Source: Duganella sp. BuS-21
Lineage (GTDB): Bacteria > Pseudomonadota > Gammaproteobacteria > Burkholderiales > Burkholderiaceae_D
DNA length: 64,000 bases
Assembly: GCA_041874725.1 (NCBI GenBank)
Contig: CP097466.1
Coordinates: 5,704,001 to 5,768,000 of the forward strand
Direction of reading: 5' to 3'
The notes under the pieces were generated by a model, which saw only the letters and a list, made by a program, of their open reading frames with translations, did no database searches and was not told where the DNA came from. The position numbers and the translations under genes were made by a program. Below are positions 25,351 to 34,109 of this stretch, piece by piece (within the stretch, counting starts at the first letter, position 1; each line of letters begins with the position of its first letter).

Positions 25351-27156
25351 TTACTCCTGTCCCGCCGGGGCCGGCGTCTCGCCGCTCGCCGCTTGTTGCG
25401 CAGCCGCCTGCTGGGCCGTTTGCGCGGCCGCTTGTTGGGCGGCCGCCTGCTGGGCGGCAAGCTGCTTCTGATTATTTTCCTGCAGTGCGGCCAAGACCTG
25501 GTTGGTCGGGCCGAACATGGCCGCTTGTCCATCGCGCAGCAGCAATAGTTTGTTGGTGACCGCGATCGCGCTGGTGCGGTGGGTGATCAGGACGATGGTT
25601 TTGCCGCGCGCGCGCAACTCCCTCACCGACTGCGCCAGCGCCGCTTCGCCGACGTCGTCGAGGTTGGAATTGGGCTCATCGAGCACCAGCAGCGACGGGT
25701 CGCCATACATCGCGCGGGCCAGGCCGAGGCGCTGCTTCTGACCGCCGGAAAGGCCGGCCCCACCGTCGCCCAGGGGCGTGTCGTAGCCCTGCGGCATTTG
25801 CAAAATCATTTCGTGCACGCCGGCGCGCTTGGCAGCCAGCACCACCTGCTCCGCGTCCACGGTCCCGAAGCGGGCGATGTTCTCGCTGATGGTGCCGCTG
25901 AACAATTCGATATCCTGCGGCAGGTAACCCATATGCGGGCCCAGCTGGTCCTTGTTCCATTGGTAGATATCGGCGCCATCCAGACGCACCTTGCCCATGG
26001 CAGCGGGCCACACGCCCACCAGCAGGCGCGCCAGGGTCGACTTGCCGCAACCGCTGGGGCCGATAATGCCGAGCACATCGCCGGCGTCGATCGCGAAAGT
26101 CACGCCTTTCAGCACCATATTCTTGCTGCCGGGCGCCATGGCGGTCACGCCCTCCACGCTGACCTTGCCCGTAGGCTTGGGCAACTCCATGCCGGCCGAG
26201 CGGGCCGGATTGTCGGTGAGCAGCTTGTTCAAGCGCTCGTAGGCGCTGCGGGTGCTGCTCCAGCTCTTCCACACGCCGATCAACTGTTGTACCGGCGCCA
26301 GCGCGCGGCCCACCAGGATAGAAGCGGCAATCATCATGCCGGCGGAGATTTTATTTTCCAGCACCAGCAGCGCGCCGAAGCCCAGCACCAGCGATTGCAG
26401 CGAAGTCTGCACAAACTTGGTGATGGCGCCGACGATGCCGGCCTTTTCGCTGGCGGTGGCCTGCAGGCGCAGGAAGCGCGAATGCAGCTTGAACCAGCGC
26501 TCCATCAGGTTCGGCAGCATGCCCATCGATTCGATGACTTCGGCGTTGCGCAGGTTGTTGGTGGCCAGCTGGCCCGAGACGATGGCCATGGTATTGGCTT
26601 CCGACAAAGGCGCGCGGGTCACGCGCTCGTTGACGATCGCCAGCACCACCAGCACCACCGTACCGCACAGCGCGAACAGGCCCAGCGACGGTTCAAAGAT
26701 GAAAATCACGATCAGGTAGAACGGGAACCACGGCGCGTCGAAAAAGGCGAACAGCGCGTTGCCGGTCAAGAACTGGCGCAGGTTGGTCAGGTCGCTCAGC
26801 GACTGGCCGGCGCTGACGCCGGCGGCCTTCAAATTCTGCTCGAAGGCGGCGGTGTACACGCGCTTGTTCAGTTGCATGTCGAACTTCGCGCCCACGCGCA
26901 CCAGCACGAAGGAGCGGATCATGTCGAGGCCGCTGGTCATCAGGTAGGCGATCAGCATCATCACGGTCAACATCAGCAAGGTCAGCTCGTTGCGGCTGCC
27001 CAGCACGCGGTCGTAGACCTGCAACATGTACAACGATGGCACCAGCATCAGCAAATTGCTGATTGCGCTGAAAACGCCGACGGTCACAAATGTTTTCTTA
27101 AACATCAGTAACACTTTTTCGATCTCGTTTTTGGAATTCTGTAGTTTATTTATCAT
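25351..27156 (-). CDS. PrtD-family type I secretion ABC transporter (permease-ATPase)
   Basis: The 601-residue half-transporter has a six-segment membrane domain beginning 'FVTVGVFSAISNLLMLVPSLYMLQVYDRVLGSRN', the hallmark of PrtD/AprD/LipB proteins, and no C39 or C39-like N-terminal domain. The ATPase has Walker A 'GPSGCGKSTLAR' (about residue 365), the signature LSGGQKQRLGLARAM and Walker B 'LLVLDEPNSNLDD'. The last 45 residues are an unusual Ala/Gln-rich tail. The closest upstream gene is the RTX-like surface protein with a C-terminal signal, its likely substrate. A near-consensus CRP site lies about 90 bases before the start. Confidence 0.94.
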   Translation of the reverse strand: MINKLQNSKNEIEKVLLMFKKTFVTVGVFSAISNLLMLVPSLYMLQVYDRVLGSRNELTLLMLTVMMLIAYLMTSGLDMIRSFVLVRVGAKFDMQLNKRVYTAAFEQNLKAAGVSAGQSLSDLTNLRQFLTGNALFAFFDAPWFPFYLIVIFIFEPSLGLFALCGTVVLVVLAIVNERVTRAPLSEANTMAIVSGQLATNNLRNAEVIESMGMLPNLMERWFKLHSRFLRLQATASEKAGIVGAITKFVQTSLQSLVLGFGALLVLENKISAGMMIAASILVGRALAPVQQLIGVWKSWSSTRSAYERLNKLLTDNPARSAGMELPKPTGKVSVEGVTAMAPGSKNMVLKGVTFAIDAGDVLGIIGPSGCGKSTLARLLVGVWPAAMGKVRLDGADIYQWNKDQLGPHMGYLPQDIELFSGTISENIARFGTVDAEQVVLAAKRAGVHEMILQMPQGYDTPLGDGGAGLSGGQKQRLGLARAMYGDPSLLVLDEPNSNLDDVGEAALAQSVRELRARGKTIVLITHRTSAIAVTNKLLLLRDGQAAMFGPTNQVLAALQENNQKQLAAQQAAAQQAAAQTAQQAAAQQAASGETPAPAGQE

Positions 27157-27236
27157 GGGAGCGATGACACTGGGGTACGGCGCAGCAGAACCTCTGCAGC
27201 GGCAAGGTGGCTACCTTAACGGTGCACGACCTAAAA

Positions 27237-27258
27237 AAATGTGACGTAGATCACATTT
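27237..27258 (-). promoter_or_regulatory. Near-consensus CRP-type site before the type I secretion operon
   Basis: The core is a perfect TGTGA-N6-TCACA with symmetric AAA and TTT flanks, differing from the E. coli CRP consensus only inside the spacer. Its centre (27247.5) is about 91 bases from the ABC transporter ATG. On the minus strand a weak -10-like TAAGGT at 27217-27212 would place the site near -41.5, a class II activator position; that promoter assignment is inference. Confidence 0.75.
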
Positions 27259-27316
27259 CAGAATCTTAGCACACAGAAATGGCCGTCGCTACTGCTTCTT
27301 TGTAACGCGAGAACAA

Positions 27317-27355
27317 TAAAAAAACCCTGCAATGTTGCCATTGCAGGGTTTTTGA
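27317..27355 (-). terminator. Rho-independent terminator after the surface-protein gene
   Basis: A perfect 12-bp stem (AACCCTGCAATG at 27323-27334 with its inverse at 27339-27350) has a four-base loop. On the minus strand it is followed by a run of T residues. It lies 50 bases after the RTX-like gene stop and before the secretion operon promoter, so it separates a highly expressed structural gene from its exporter genes. Confidence 0.92.
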
Positions 27356-27400
27356 CCATCATCGCTGCCCAGGCAAGCCCGGGCAGTTCTCAAAAGAGAA

Positions 27401-30133
27401 TTAAACGATGAAGAAGTGGTCGGTGGTGCCGTCTTCTGCGAAGTTGGTCACGCCGGTGATACCGGTCAGTTTCACAACGGTATCCGCAGCAGCGCCGCCT
27501 TGTACGAACACGTAGGTGTCGTTCAGGTACTTGAACACAACCGTGTCATCGTCGGTGGTCACCACGGTGTTAGCAGCAGCAACAGCCAGTGCCAGGGTCG
27601 AAGGGCCAGCGCCAGCGAAGGTCAGCACGCCGTTCTTCACTGCGTCGGTGGTGCCTACGGTGCCCACGTTGGTGGCAACGGTGGCGCCAACGATCGATAC
27701 CACGTCAGCCAGAGCGATCGCGTCAGCGGCAGCGGTTGCGTCAGCACCCACAGCAGCAGCAGTAGCTTTTTCGAAGGTAGTCAGCGACGACACGGTAGCG
27801 GTGGTCGACACGTTGGTCAGGGTGATCACGTCCACGCCCGAACCCAGCTTGACGGTACCGCCTGCTTTCAGGTCAGCGATGTCAAAGGTCAGGCCGCCGG
27901 TAGCGGTGCTCGAATCAACGGTTGCCAGGCTGTTGGTGGCGGTAGCCAGCGAGAAGTCCAAAGTCAGCGCGGTTGCGCCGGTCACGGTGATTGCTGCCAG
28001 TTTGCCAGCGCCGGTGCCCGAGGTACCATCAACGTAGTTCAGCACGTTCGAAGCATTGTCGCCACCTTCCGACTTGATGGTCAATGCGGTAGCAGCGTTA
28101 CCACGCAGCGCCAGGGTAGCAATGTTGTCGACCAGAGGGCCGGTGTTGGTTACGTCGCCAACGAAGGACTCGCTGAAGTCCGCAGTCAGTGCAGTGGCGT
28201 TGGTCGCGATAACTGCAGCGCTCACACCAGCATCAGCAGTAGCGGTGGTGCCGGTTTCGTGGGTATCCACGGTCACGGTCAGCGCGCCGCCGGCCTTCTG
28301 GGTCAGGGTCATGGCGTTGGTGGTGCCAGCATCGCCGGTCACGCGGTAGCCAACGTTCGTGCCGATGTTCAGCAGGGTCGATGCACCGCCCAGATCACCG
28401 GTAGTGACGAACTCGGTCACGGTGTTTTTCGCGGTCAGGATGTCCACGTCCAGGGCGCCGTTCAAGCCAACAGCATCAAACGCGTCGAAGTTCGAGAATG
28501 CGCCGATGTTGTTCGAGCCAACCAGCGACAGCAGCAGGGTGTCGCTGCCTGCGCCGGCGTCGATCACGTCGTCTGCGGTGATAGCAACAGCACTGGTGAA
28601 GGTGTCGTCACCTGCGCCCATTTTCACGGTCAGCACGCCGCTGCTGCGGGTGGTGATGGTAATGCTGTCGTCGCCAGCACCGGTGGTCACGGAGGTCGCG
28701 CCGGTGGTGGTGGTCAGGCCTACGTTTGCGGTGTCAACATCGATAGTGTTGTCGCCAGCGCCTGCATCCAGGGTTGCACCGATCGCAGCAACGCCGGTCG
28801 AAGCAACCACGGTGTCAGCCGACAGGGTCAGGGTGTCGTCGCCAGCACCGCCTTTGATGTTGACAACCTTGGCGGTACCAACGTAGGTGATGTCGCCAGC
28901 GCTAGCCGAGGCGTCAACGGTGGTAACGTTTTTGGTCGAGCCGCCGGTTTGCGCAACGGTCAGGGTAGTAGCCACGCCCGAGTTCAGGGTGAACGCTTGC
29001 ACGTCTTTACCTGCGGTAGCAGCAACGATGGTGTTGAGGGTGGTGCCATTGCCGCTGGTGTCAACGATGTTGCCGGCAACGGTCACGCCAGCCAGCTTGG
29101 TGCCGGTCGCGGTAACGGTCGAGCCTTCAGCTACATCTTTCAGTGCCACGGAGATCGAAGCGGCGGTAGCAGCAGCGCCAACCACCAAGTTTTGCGCGGT
29201 GGTGATCGACTTGTAGCCAGCGGTGGTGTTGACGCCCAGGTTGGTGACGTCTGCATCTTGACCGATTTGCCAAACTTGCTTCACTGCGCTACCCAATTTC
29301 GATACGTCAACCGACGTATCGCCAGCGGTTTCAGCAGCAGCGGTAGCCGAGGTGTTGTCGATGTTGAAGATCTGGATGTTTTTGAACGTACCGGCGATAT
29401 CAGCGTTCTTCAGCAGGTCAACGGTGATGTTGACGGTGTTGGTGCCGCCCAGGCCGTCGATGGTATCGGCAGCGGTCAGGGTGGTAGCGGCAGCGCCGGT
29501 TGCGTCGATAGCAACAGCGTTGAACACGTCATTGCCGGCGCCGCCGACTTTGGCGTCCACGCCGGTGGTCAGAGTCGACGAAACGCTGGCCACAACACTA
29601 GCGGCAGCGGTGGTCACGTCGGCCAGAGCAGCGGCCAGCGACGCGTTGTCGGTCACGCTGGTCAGGTAGCTGCGAGCTGCGGTCATGGCTGCTTCGCCGT
29701 GAGCAGCGTAAGCCAGTTGCTGGTCGGCGCTCAGAGCGATGGTGTTGGAGAATTCAACAGCAGCGGTAACTTTGTTGTTGAACGCGGTCTCGTCCGAACC
29801 TTGGGCGCCAGCGGCGACTTCGGTAACGATCGAAGCCAGGCTGATGGTGCCAGCAGCGTACAGGCTCGACCAGTAGTTCAGGCCTGGGATGTCAGCTTCA
29901 TGACCGAAGATGTTGTGGTAGATCGTGTTGATGACTTGTTTCGCGGTCAGGTTTGCGTACGCATCTTTGTACTCGGTTGCCTTAGCGAAGTCAGCGCTGA
30001 TTACGGCTGCGGTGGCAACTGGGTCAGCAGCGGCATTCAGGATGCCAACGTAGTAGGCCAGGCCATCTACGTCTGCTGGACGGTTGAAGTAAGCAACGTA
30101 CAGTTGTTGTACCAATTCGGTATTAGTAGCCAT
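27401..30133 (-). CDS. RTX-like, type I-secreted surface protein with DUF4214-like N-terminus (candidate S-layer protein)
   Basis: The 910-residue protein has an AGGAG ribosome site. It contains no cysteine, very few arginines, and is dominated by Ala, Thr, Val, Gly and Asp. The N-terminus (residues 1-140) resembles DUF4214: 'LVQQLYVAYFNRPADVDGLAYYVGIL' and 'YHNIFGHEADIPGLNYW'. The rest is beta-rich with scattered degenerate RTX motifs (GGAGNDVF, GGAGDDTL, GAGDDS, GAGDDTF, GAGSDTL). There is no Sec signal; the end is DHFFIV, the acidic-plus-hydrophobic ending of PrtD-type substrates. Codons are richer in GCT, GGT and GTT than in neighbours, consistent with high expression. The architecture resembles Caulobacter RsaA. 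Calling it an S-layer protein is inference; a large adhesin is the alternative. Confidence 0.8.
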   Translation of the reverse strand: MATNTELVQQLYVAYFNRPADVDGLAYYVGILNAAADPVATAAVISADFAKATEYKDAYANLTAKQVINTIYHNIFGHEADIPGLNYWSSLYAAGTISLASIVTEVAAGAQGSDETAFNNKVTAAVEFSNTIALSADQQLAYAAHGEAAMTAARSYLTSVTDNASLAAALADVTTAAASVVASVSSTLTTGVDAKVGGAGNDVFNAVAIDATGAAATTLTAADTIDGLGGTNTVNITVDLLKNADIAGTFKNIQIFNIDNTSATAAAETAGDTSVDVSKLGSAVKQVWQIGQDADVTNLGVNTTAGYKSITTAQNLVVGAAATAASISVALKDVAEGSTVTATGTKLAGVTVAGNIVDTSGNGTTLNTIVAATAGKDVQAFTLNSGVATTLTVAQTGGSTKNVTTVDASASAGDITYVGTAKVVNIKGGAGDDTLTLSADTVVASTGVAAIGATLDAGAGDNTIDVDTANVGLTTTTGATSVTTGAGDDSITITTRSSGVLTVKMGAGDDTFTSAVAITADDVIDAGAGSDTLLLSLVGSNNIGAFSNFDAFDAVGLNGALDVDILTAKNTVTEFVTTGDLGGASTLLNIGTNVGYRVTGDAGTTNAMTLTQKAGGALTVTVDTHETGTTATADAGVSAAVIATNATALTADFSESFVGDVTNTGPLVDNIATLALRGNAATALTIKSEGGDNASNVLNYVDGTSGTGAGKLAAITVTGATALTLDFSLATATNSLATVDSSTATGGLTFDIADLKAGGTVKLGSGVDVITLTNVSTTATVSSLTTFEKATAAAVGADATAAADAIALADVVSIVGATVATNVGTVGTTDAVKNGVLTFAGAGPSTLALAVAAANTVVTTDDDTVVFKYLNDTYVFVQGGAAADTVVKLTGITGVTNFAEDGTTDHFFIV

Positions 30134-30233
30134 TAAAAAACTCCTAGGGTTAAAAGATGAACTGATCGGTCCACCACAGCCTGCGGTTGCAAGCTGGCGT
30201 ACCGAATCATGGCAGAAGTTCCCCGGCGCACAA

Positions 30234-30249
30234 TGTGACGGTCATCACA
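30234..30249 (-). promoter_or_regulatory. Perfect CRP-type palindrome before the surface-protein gene
   Basis: TGTGA-N6-TCACA is present without mismatch, centred at 30241.5, 108 bases from the ATG of the RTX-like gene. I could not assign a convincing -10 hexamer, so its position relative to the transcription start is unknown. The strand given is that of the gene it probably controls. Confidence 0.7.
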
Positions 30250-30459
30250 AAAAACGCCGATTTCCTTCTTTTTTTGGTTTTTTTACTACATGAAAATCAA
30301 CCAAGCGGCCATTATGGTAGATGGTTCCCTATAAAGCAATGCCCTGAATCAAGCACCGAGAACCACTGATTATATTTTTAGAAACTTATCGAAAAACAGA
30401 ATAGGCGCTGTTGACCGCGCATATTCAAAACCCGACTTTGCTTATTAATTAAGCGCAGT

Positions 30460-30490
30460 AAAAAAAACGCCGGCACTAAATGCCGGCGTT
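30460..30490 (-). terminator. Rho-independent terminator after the FecR-domain gene
   Basis: AACGCCGGCA (30466-30475) pairs perfectly with TGCCGGCGTT (30481-30490) around a five-base loop, and the minus-strand transcript then runs into a T tract. It lies about 20 bases after the stop of the FecR-domain gene. Confidence 0.9.
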
Positions 30491-30510
30491 TCAAGCTCAG
30501 TGAACAGGGC

Positions 30511-32007
30511 TTACTTTTTACCCCAGATGGCAATCCCGGAAACCGAGCGTTTCGCGTCCAGCAAGGCATCAAACAAATAGCTGGCGCTCTTCTCGTTCTC
30601 CAGCACGCCCGACAGGTTCATGTTCGATCCCGGCAAGTAGTTATTCGAACCGTTGAACATCCCGGAAGAGTTTACCCTGCCACTATTCGCCAGCGTGAAG
30701 CGATCGGCACCGCTAATCACATCGAGCTGGGTAGTAAAGGTCGCTTTATCAAAGTTAAACGATAATTGGCCATTCTCCACAGCCCCCCGGGAGTAAGTCT
30801 GCAGTGCCAGATTCTTGACGGTCGCCTCACCGCTCGTCATCGCGAAGCTTACACTCCCTTTTTCTGGCACTACATAATTACTACCAGTCTTGGAACGAAA
30901 CAAGACGTAGTTGCTGTTCAGCGCGATGCGGTCGGAACCATCCAGCGCCACCCCGCTGGTGGCGGGCTTGCCGGCCACGACAGTCCAGCGTCCCCAGCTG
31001 ACTTCCTTCAACGGCAACGGTGGCGTCTCCACCACAGGCGGCGTCACCACCGGCGGGGTCACGACCGGCGGGGTTGTTTCGGCCGGCGTTTCCACCGGCG
31101 GCGTCACCACGGGAGGCGTCACCACCGGCGGGGTGATGACGGGCGGCGTCACCACGGGCGGCGTGGTTTCCGGGGGCGTGACCACTGGCGGCGTGACCAC
31201 CACCGGCGGCGTCACCAATTCTTCCGGCGGCACGGTCACGATCGGCTTTTCCGGCGTCGGCGGGGTGTTCAACGCCAACACCTGGTTTTTCAAGGCGCCA
31301 TCTTTTTTAACGTCCAGGCTGGGCTCGAGCGCGACGCCGCCACCCGGCTTGACCGGCTCGTCGAGACGTGGCGGCGCCACCACGTCGGGTGCCAGCGAGT
31401 TATTGCCTTGCAACAACTGTGGCGCCAACTGGCCGCGCTGCATCTGCAGCAACTGGCCTTTTTGCGCCGCGTACAGGTCGCGCGTGGCACTGCCCTCGCA
31501 CGGGCCGATGCCGTCAGGGCTGCAACCGGCGGCAAAGCCGCTCATAGTGATGCCGCCCGACAACACGGTCACGCGCGACGTGTTCTGGTCGGTAAATACG
31601 GTGAAATCGGTGCCGCGCACGCCGATGGCGGCCACCGGGGTATTGAAACGGAAATTCTGGCGGGCCTGCTTGACTGCCTGGCCCGACTGGCTGCGCGCCA
31701 CGCCGCTCAGCAGCTCCAGCTTGATGCGCGTGTTGGCGGGGTTGGCGTTGTCGACGTGATAGCTGGCGATGCGCGCCTGGCTGTTCGGACGCAGGATGAA
31801 CAGGCCGTTGTCGATGGTCTTGATATAGATGTAGCCGTCGGCGCCGGTGACCAGCAGCTCGCCCTCGCCCACCGGCGTGTTCAACGCGGCCTGGCGCTCG
31901 GCCACCTTGGCGCTACCGGCGACGAATATGACTTTCCCTGCCTCGGCGGCATAAGCGGCTTGGGCCAGCAACAGGGCGCCGGCCATAAACAGGAATTTAC
32001 GCATCAT
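30511..32007 (-). CDS. Periplasmic FecR-domain protein with a TPPV repeat linker
   Basis: The ATG at 32007 (next codon also ATG) has a GGAG site and gives a 498-residue protein with a Sec signal peptide ('MMRKFLFMAGALLLAQAAYAAE'). The FecR-like domain follows: 'GEGELLVTGADGYIYIKTIDNGLFILRPNSQARI' and 'FNTPVAAIGVRGTDFTVF'. Residues about 235-330 are a Pro-rich linker built of about ten 'TPPVV' type units. The C-terminal 150 residues are beta-rich and unassigned. No sigma-factor or TonB receptor gene is nearby, so it is not a classical FecR. It is divergent from the CHASE2 cyclase gene, a pairing seen in other bacteria, and shares its promoter region with a CRP-type site. Confidence 0.78.
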   Translation of the reverse strand: MMRKFLFMAGALLLAQAAYAAEAGKVIFVAGSAKVAERQAALNTPVGEGELLVTGADGYIYIKTIDNGLFILRPNSQARIASYHVDNANPANTRIKLELLSGVARSQSGQAVKQARQNFRFNTPVAAIGVRGTDFTVFTDQNTSRVTVLSGGITMSGFAAGCSPDGIGPCEGSATRDLYAAQKGQLLQMQRGQLAPQLLQGNNSLAPDVVAPPRLDEPVKPGGGVALEPSLDVKKDGALKNQVLALNTPPTPEKPIVTVPPEELVTPPVVVTPPVVTPPETTPPVVTPPVITPPVVTPPVVTPPVETPAETTPPVVTPPVVTPPVVETPPLPLKEVSWGRWTVVAGKPATSGVALDGSDRIALNSNYVLFRSKTGSNYVVPEKGSVSFAMTSGEATVKNLALQTYSRGAVENGQLSFNFDKATFTTQLDVISGADRFTLANSGRVNSSGMFNGSNNYLPGSNMNLSGVLENEKSASYLFDALLDAKRSVSGIAIWGKK

Positions 32008-32055
32008 ATTTTTCTCCAGTACAGTCTGGATTATCCTTGATCTAACGGAACATTC

Positions 32056-32071
32056 CGTGATGATCGTCACA
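32056..32071. promoter_or_regulatory. CRP-type site in the divergent fecR-like/cyclase promoter
   Basis: CGTGA-N6-TCACA matches the CRP core at nine of ten positions and is centred at 32063.5. A minus-strand -10-like GATAAT at 32035-32030 would put the site about 41 bases upstream of the fecR-like transcript start, the class II distance. It also lies about 140 bases before the cyclase ATG, so the cyclase could be subject to feedback. Confidence 0.62.
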
Positions 32072-32204
32072 TTCTACTGTACCGCCCGCAGGCCGCCTTA
32101 AACGTTACACTTTGTAGCAAAAGCATTTGCCCCCAAGGGGAAAGCATTGTAACCTGAGCGCACTTCAAATCTTTCATACCGCGCTTGGCCATTGCAAGAC
32201 GTTA

Positions 32205-34109
32205 ATGATCATTTTTCCGGCCAAACGCTCACACTCCACACCCGCCTTACGCCCGCTGCGCTGGCTGCTGCCGCTGCTCGCGCTGCTGCTGACGCTCGGC
32301 TTTGAATGGCTGATGCCGCCTGGCGACGGCGACCTGGCTGCGGAATGGCTGCGCGACCGCTATGTGCGCCTGCAAACCACCGAGGCCGAGGAACCGCGCA
32401 TCCTGGTGGTGGACGTCGACGAGACCAGCCTGGCCACGCTCGGCCCCTGGCCCTGGCCCAGCGCGCGCCTGGCCGATCTGGTGGAAATCCTGCTGACCGA
32501 TTATCAATCCAAGGGCGTGGCCTTGGACATCCTGCTACCCAAGGCCGGCGACCCGGAGGGCGACGCCCGCCTGGCGGCGCTGGCCAGCCACGGCCCGCTG
32601 GTGCTGGCCCAGGCACTCGACTATAGCCAGAGCCGACCTGACTTGCTACGCGAAGGCGTGCTGGGCGGAGCGATTCGCGCCGCGGCGCCGGCCACGCCGG
32701 CCACCGGCTATCTGGCCAACCACGCCCTGCTGGCCGCCAGCGCCCGCCACATCGGCAACATCGGTTTCATCCCGGACGCCGACGGCGCCCTGCGCCGCCT
32801 GCCTCTGCTGACCAGCTATCAGGGCCGCACCTATCCCGCGCTCAGCCTGGCGTTGTTGAATTGCTGTGGCGGCCCGGCGCTGGACTTGGCAGCGGACGGC
32901 GACAGCGCGGCGGCGCGCGTGGCCTACCGCCGCGACTGGACCGCTTACACCGTGGTCAGCGCCGCCGACATCCTGCAGCGCCGCATCGATCCGGCCGGCG
33001 CCAGCGGCCGCTTGGTGCTGGTCGGCTCGTCCTCGCTGACCTTGTCCGACCGCGTCGCCACGCCGCTGGCGGCCAGCCGCCCCGGCCTGGGGGTGCAGGC
33101 GACCATGCTGTCGACCCTGCTGGACCGGCGCGACGGCCTGGCGCCGGCGCCGTGGCCGGGCCGCTGGATCGCTGCTCTATATATGTTGCTGGTGGCCGGT
33201 GTGGCCGGCTACACCCTGCCACGCCTGTCGGCCGCGCGCAACGTGCTGCTGCTGGCCTGCGCCGGCGCGCTGTGGCTGTTGATCGCCTATGCCGTGTGCC
33301 GCCATGACGCCGATTTCTCGCCCACCGCGCCGCTGGCCTCGCTGCTATTCCTGCTGGCGGTGGCCGTGCCCTACCAGTGGCAACAGGCCCAGCACCGTTC
33401 GCGCCACCTGCTCGACACCCTGCGCCAATACGTGGCGCCGGCCGTAGTCACCGAACTGCTGCGCAGCGATATGCTCGATCCACTGGCCCCGCGCCAGCTC
33501 GACATCACCACCCTGATCGCCGACATGGAGGGCTACACCACCCAGGTCGAGTCGATGGGGGTGGACGCCGCCGCCCAGCTCACCCGCGATTTCCTCGAAT
33601 GTCTGACCGGGCCGGTGATCGACCACCAGGGCACGCTGGACAAATACACCGGCGACGGCCTGGTGGCTTTCTTTGGCGCACCATTACCAAATTTACAACA
33701 CGCGGATTTGGCTTTGGACGCTGCCCATGCTATTGTGCGGCGCGTACAAAAATTTAGCCTGGAGCAACAAGCGCGTGGTTATCCGCCACTGCGCGTGCGC
33801 ATCGGCATCGACAGCGGCCTGGCCATGACTGGCGATTTCGGCACCGCCTTCCGCAGCATCTATACTGCGGTAGGCGACAGCGTCAACACCGCGTCGCGCC
33901 TGGAGCAGGCCGCGCGCGATTATCCGCACGATGTGATCGTCGGCGCCGGCACGGTGGAACGGGCCCGCCGCCACCACTTCCAGCGCCTCGGTGAACGCTT
34001 ATTAAGGGGCAAGGAAAAGCCCACAGTACTCTATACATTTGACTCAGCCATGACCGCAAACAAGCAGGCAATTTCCGCACCGGCAGGCGCCACGGAGCTA
34101 GGCTCTTGA
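32205..34109 (+). CDS. CHASE2-domain class III adenylate cyclase
   Basis: The ATG at 32205 starts 'MIIFPAKRS' and gives 634 residues; upstream in-frame codons are not protein-like. One membrane segment (about 17-37), a periplasmic CHASE2 sensor domain (about 40-325), three closely spaced membrane segments, then a class III cyclase domain (about 430-610). Metal-binding Asp residues are seen in 'LIADMEGYT' and 'KYTGDGLVAFFGAP'. Purine-selecting positions appear to be Lys (DKYTGD) and Thr (TAVGDSVN), the class IIIb adenylate pattern. It should make cAMP in response to an extracytoplasmic cue. A patch at about 33680-33790 is AT-richer than the rest. It overlaps the next gene as TTGA. Confidence 0.88.
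   Translation: MIIFPAKRSHSTPALRPLRWLLPLLALLLTLGFEWLMPPGDGDLAAEWLRDRYVRLQTTEAEEPRILVVDVDETSLATLGPWPWPSARLADLVEILLTDYQSKGVALDILLPKAGDPEGDARLAALASHGPLVLAQALDYSQSRPDLLREGVLGGAIRAAAPATPATGYLANHALLAASARHIGNIGFIPDADGALRRLPLLTSYQGRTYPALSLALLNCCGGPALDLAADGDSAAARVAYRRDWTAYTVVSAADILQRRIDPAGASGRLVLVGSSSLTLSDRVATPLAASRPGLGVQATMLSTLLDRRDGLAPAPWPGRWIAALYMLLVAGVAGYTLPRLSAARNVLLLACAGALWLLIAYAVCRHDADFSPTAPLASLLFLLAVAVPYQWQQAQHRSRHLLDTLRQYVAPAVVTELLRSDMLDPLAPRQLDITTLIADMEGYTTQVESMGVDAAAQLTRDFLECLTGPVIDHQGTLDKYTGDGLVAFFGAPLPNLQHADLALDAAHAIVRRVQKFSLEQQARGYPPLRVRIGIDSGLAMTGDFGTAFRSIYTAVGDSVNTASRLEQAARDYPHDVIVGAGTVERARRHHFQRLGERLLRGKEKPTVLYTFDSAMTANKQAISAPAGATELGS

Larger units (their letters stand above)
30134..30510. 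other. Regulatory gap between the fecR-like and surface-protein genes
   Basis: The 377 bases between two minus-strand genes hold no credible gene. From right to left they contain the terminator of the FecR-domain gene (30460-30490), an AT-rich stretch with homopolymeric T tracts (30260-30330), a perfect CRP-type palindrome (30234-30249) and an AGGAG ribosome site ahead of the ATG at 30133. It is therefore the promoter/leader of the surface-protein gene. Confidence 0.7.

Noticed and set aside
22655..27156. Multidrug efflux (RND or MacAB-type) operon
   Set aside because: The transporter is a PrtD-type ABC permease-ATPase fusion with a PrtE-like adaptor, and an RTX-like substrate gene lies directly upstream.
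27416..30136. A 906-codon plus-strand frame opposite the RTX-like gene
   Set aside because: It mirrors the repetitive codons of the real gene, has Gly/Ser/His-rich noise composition, and the minus-strand gene has a ribosome site, terminator and recognisable domains.
30511..32007. Classical FecR anti-sigma regulator of iron uptake
   Set aside because: There is a signal peptide and periplasmic FecR-like domain, but no FecI-type sigma factor or TonB-dependent receptor gene is adjacent, and the C-terminal half is unrelated.
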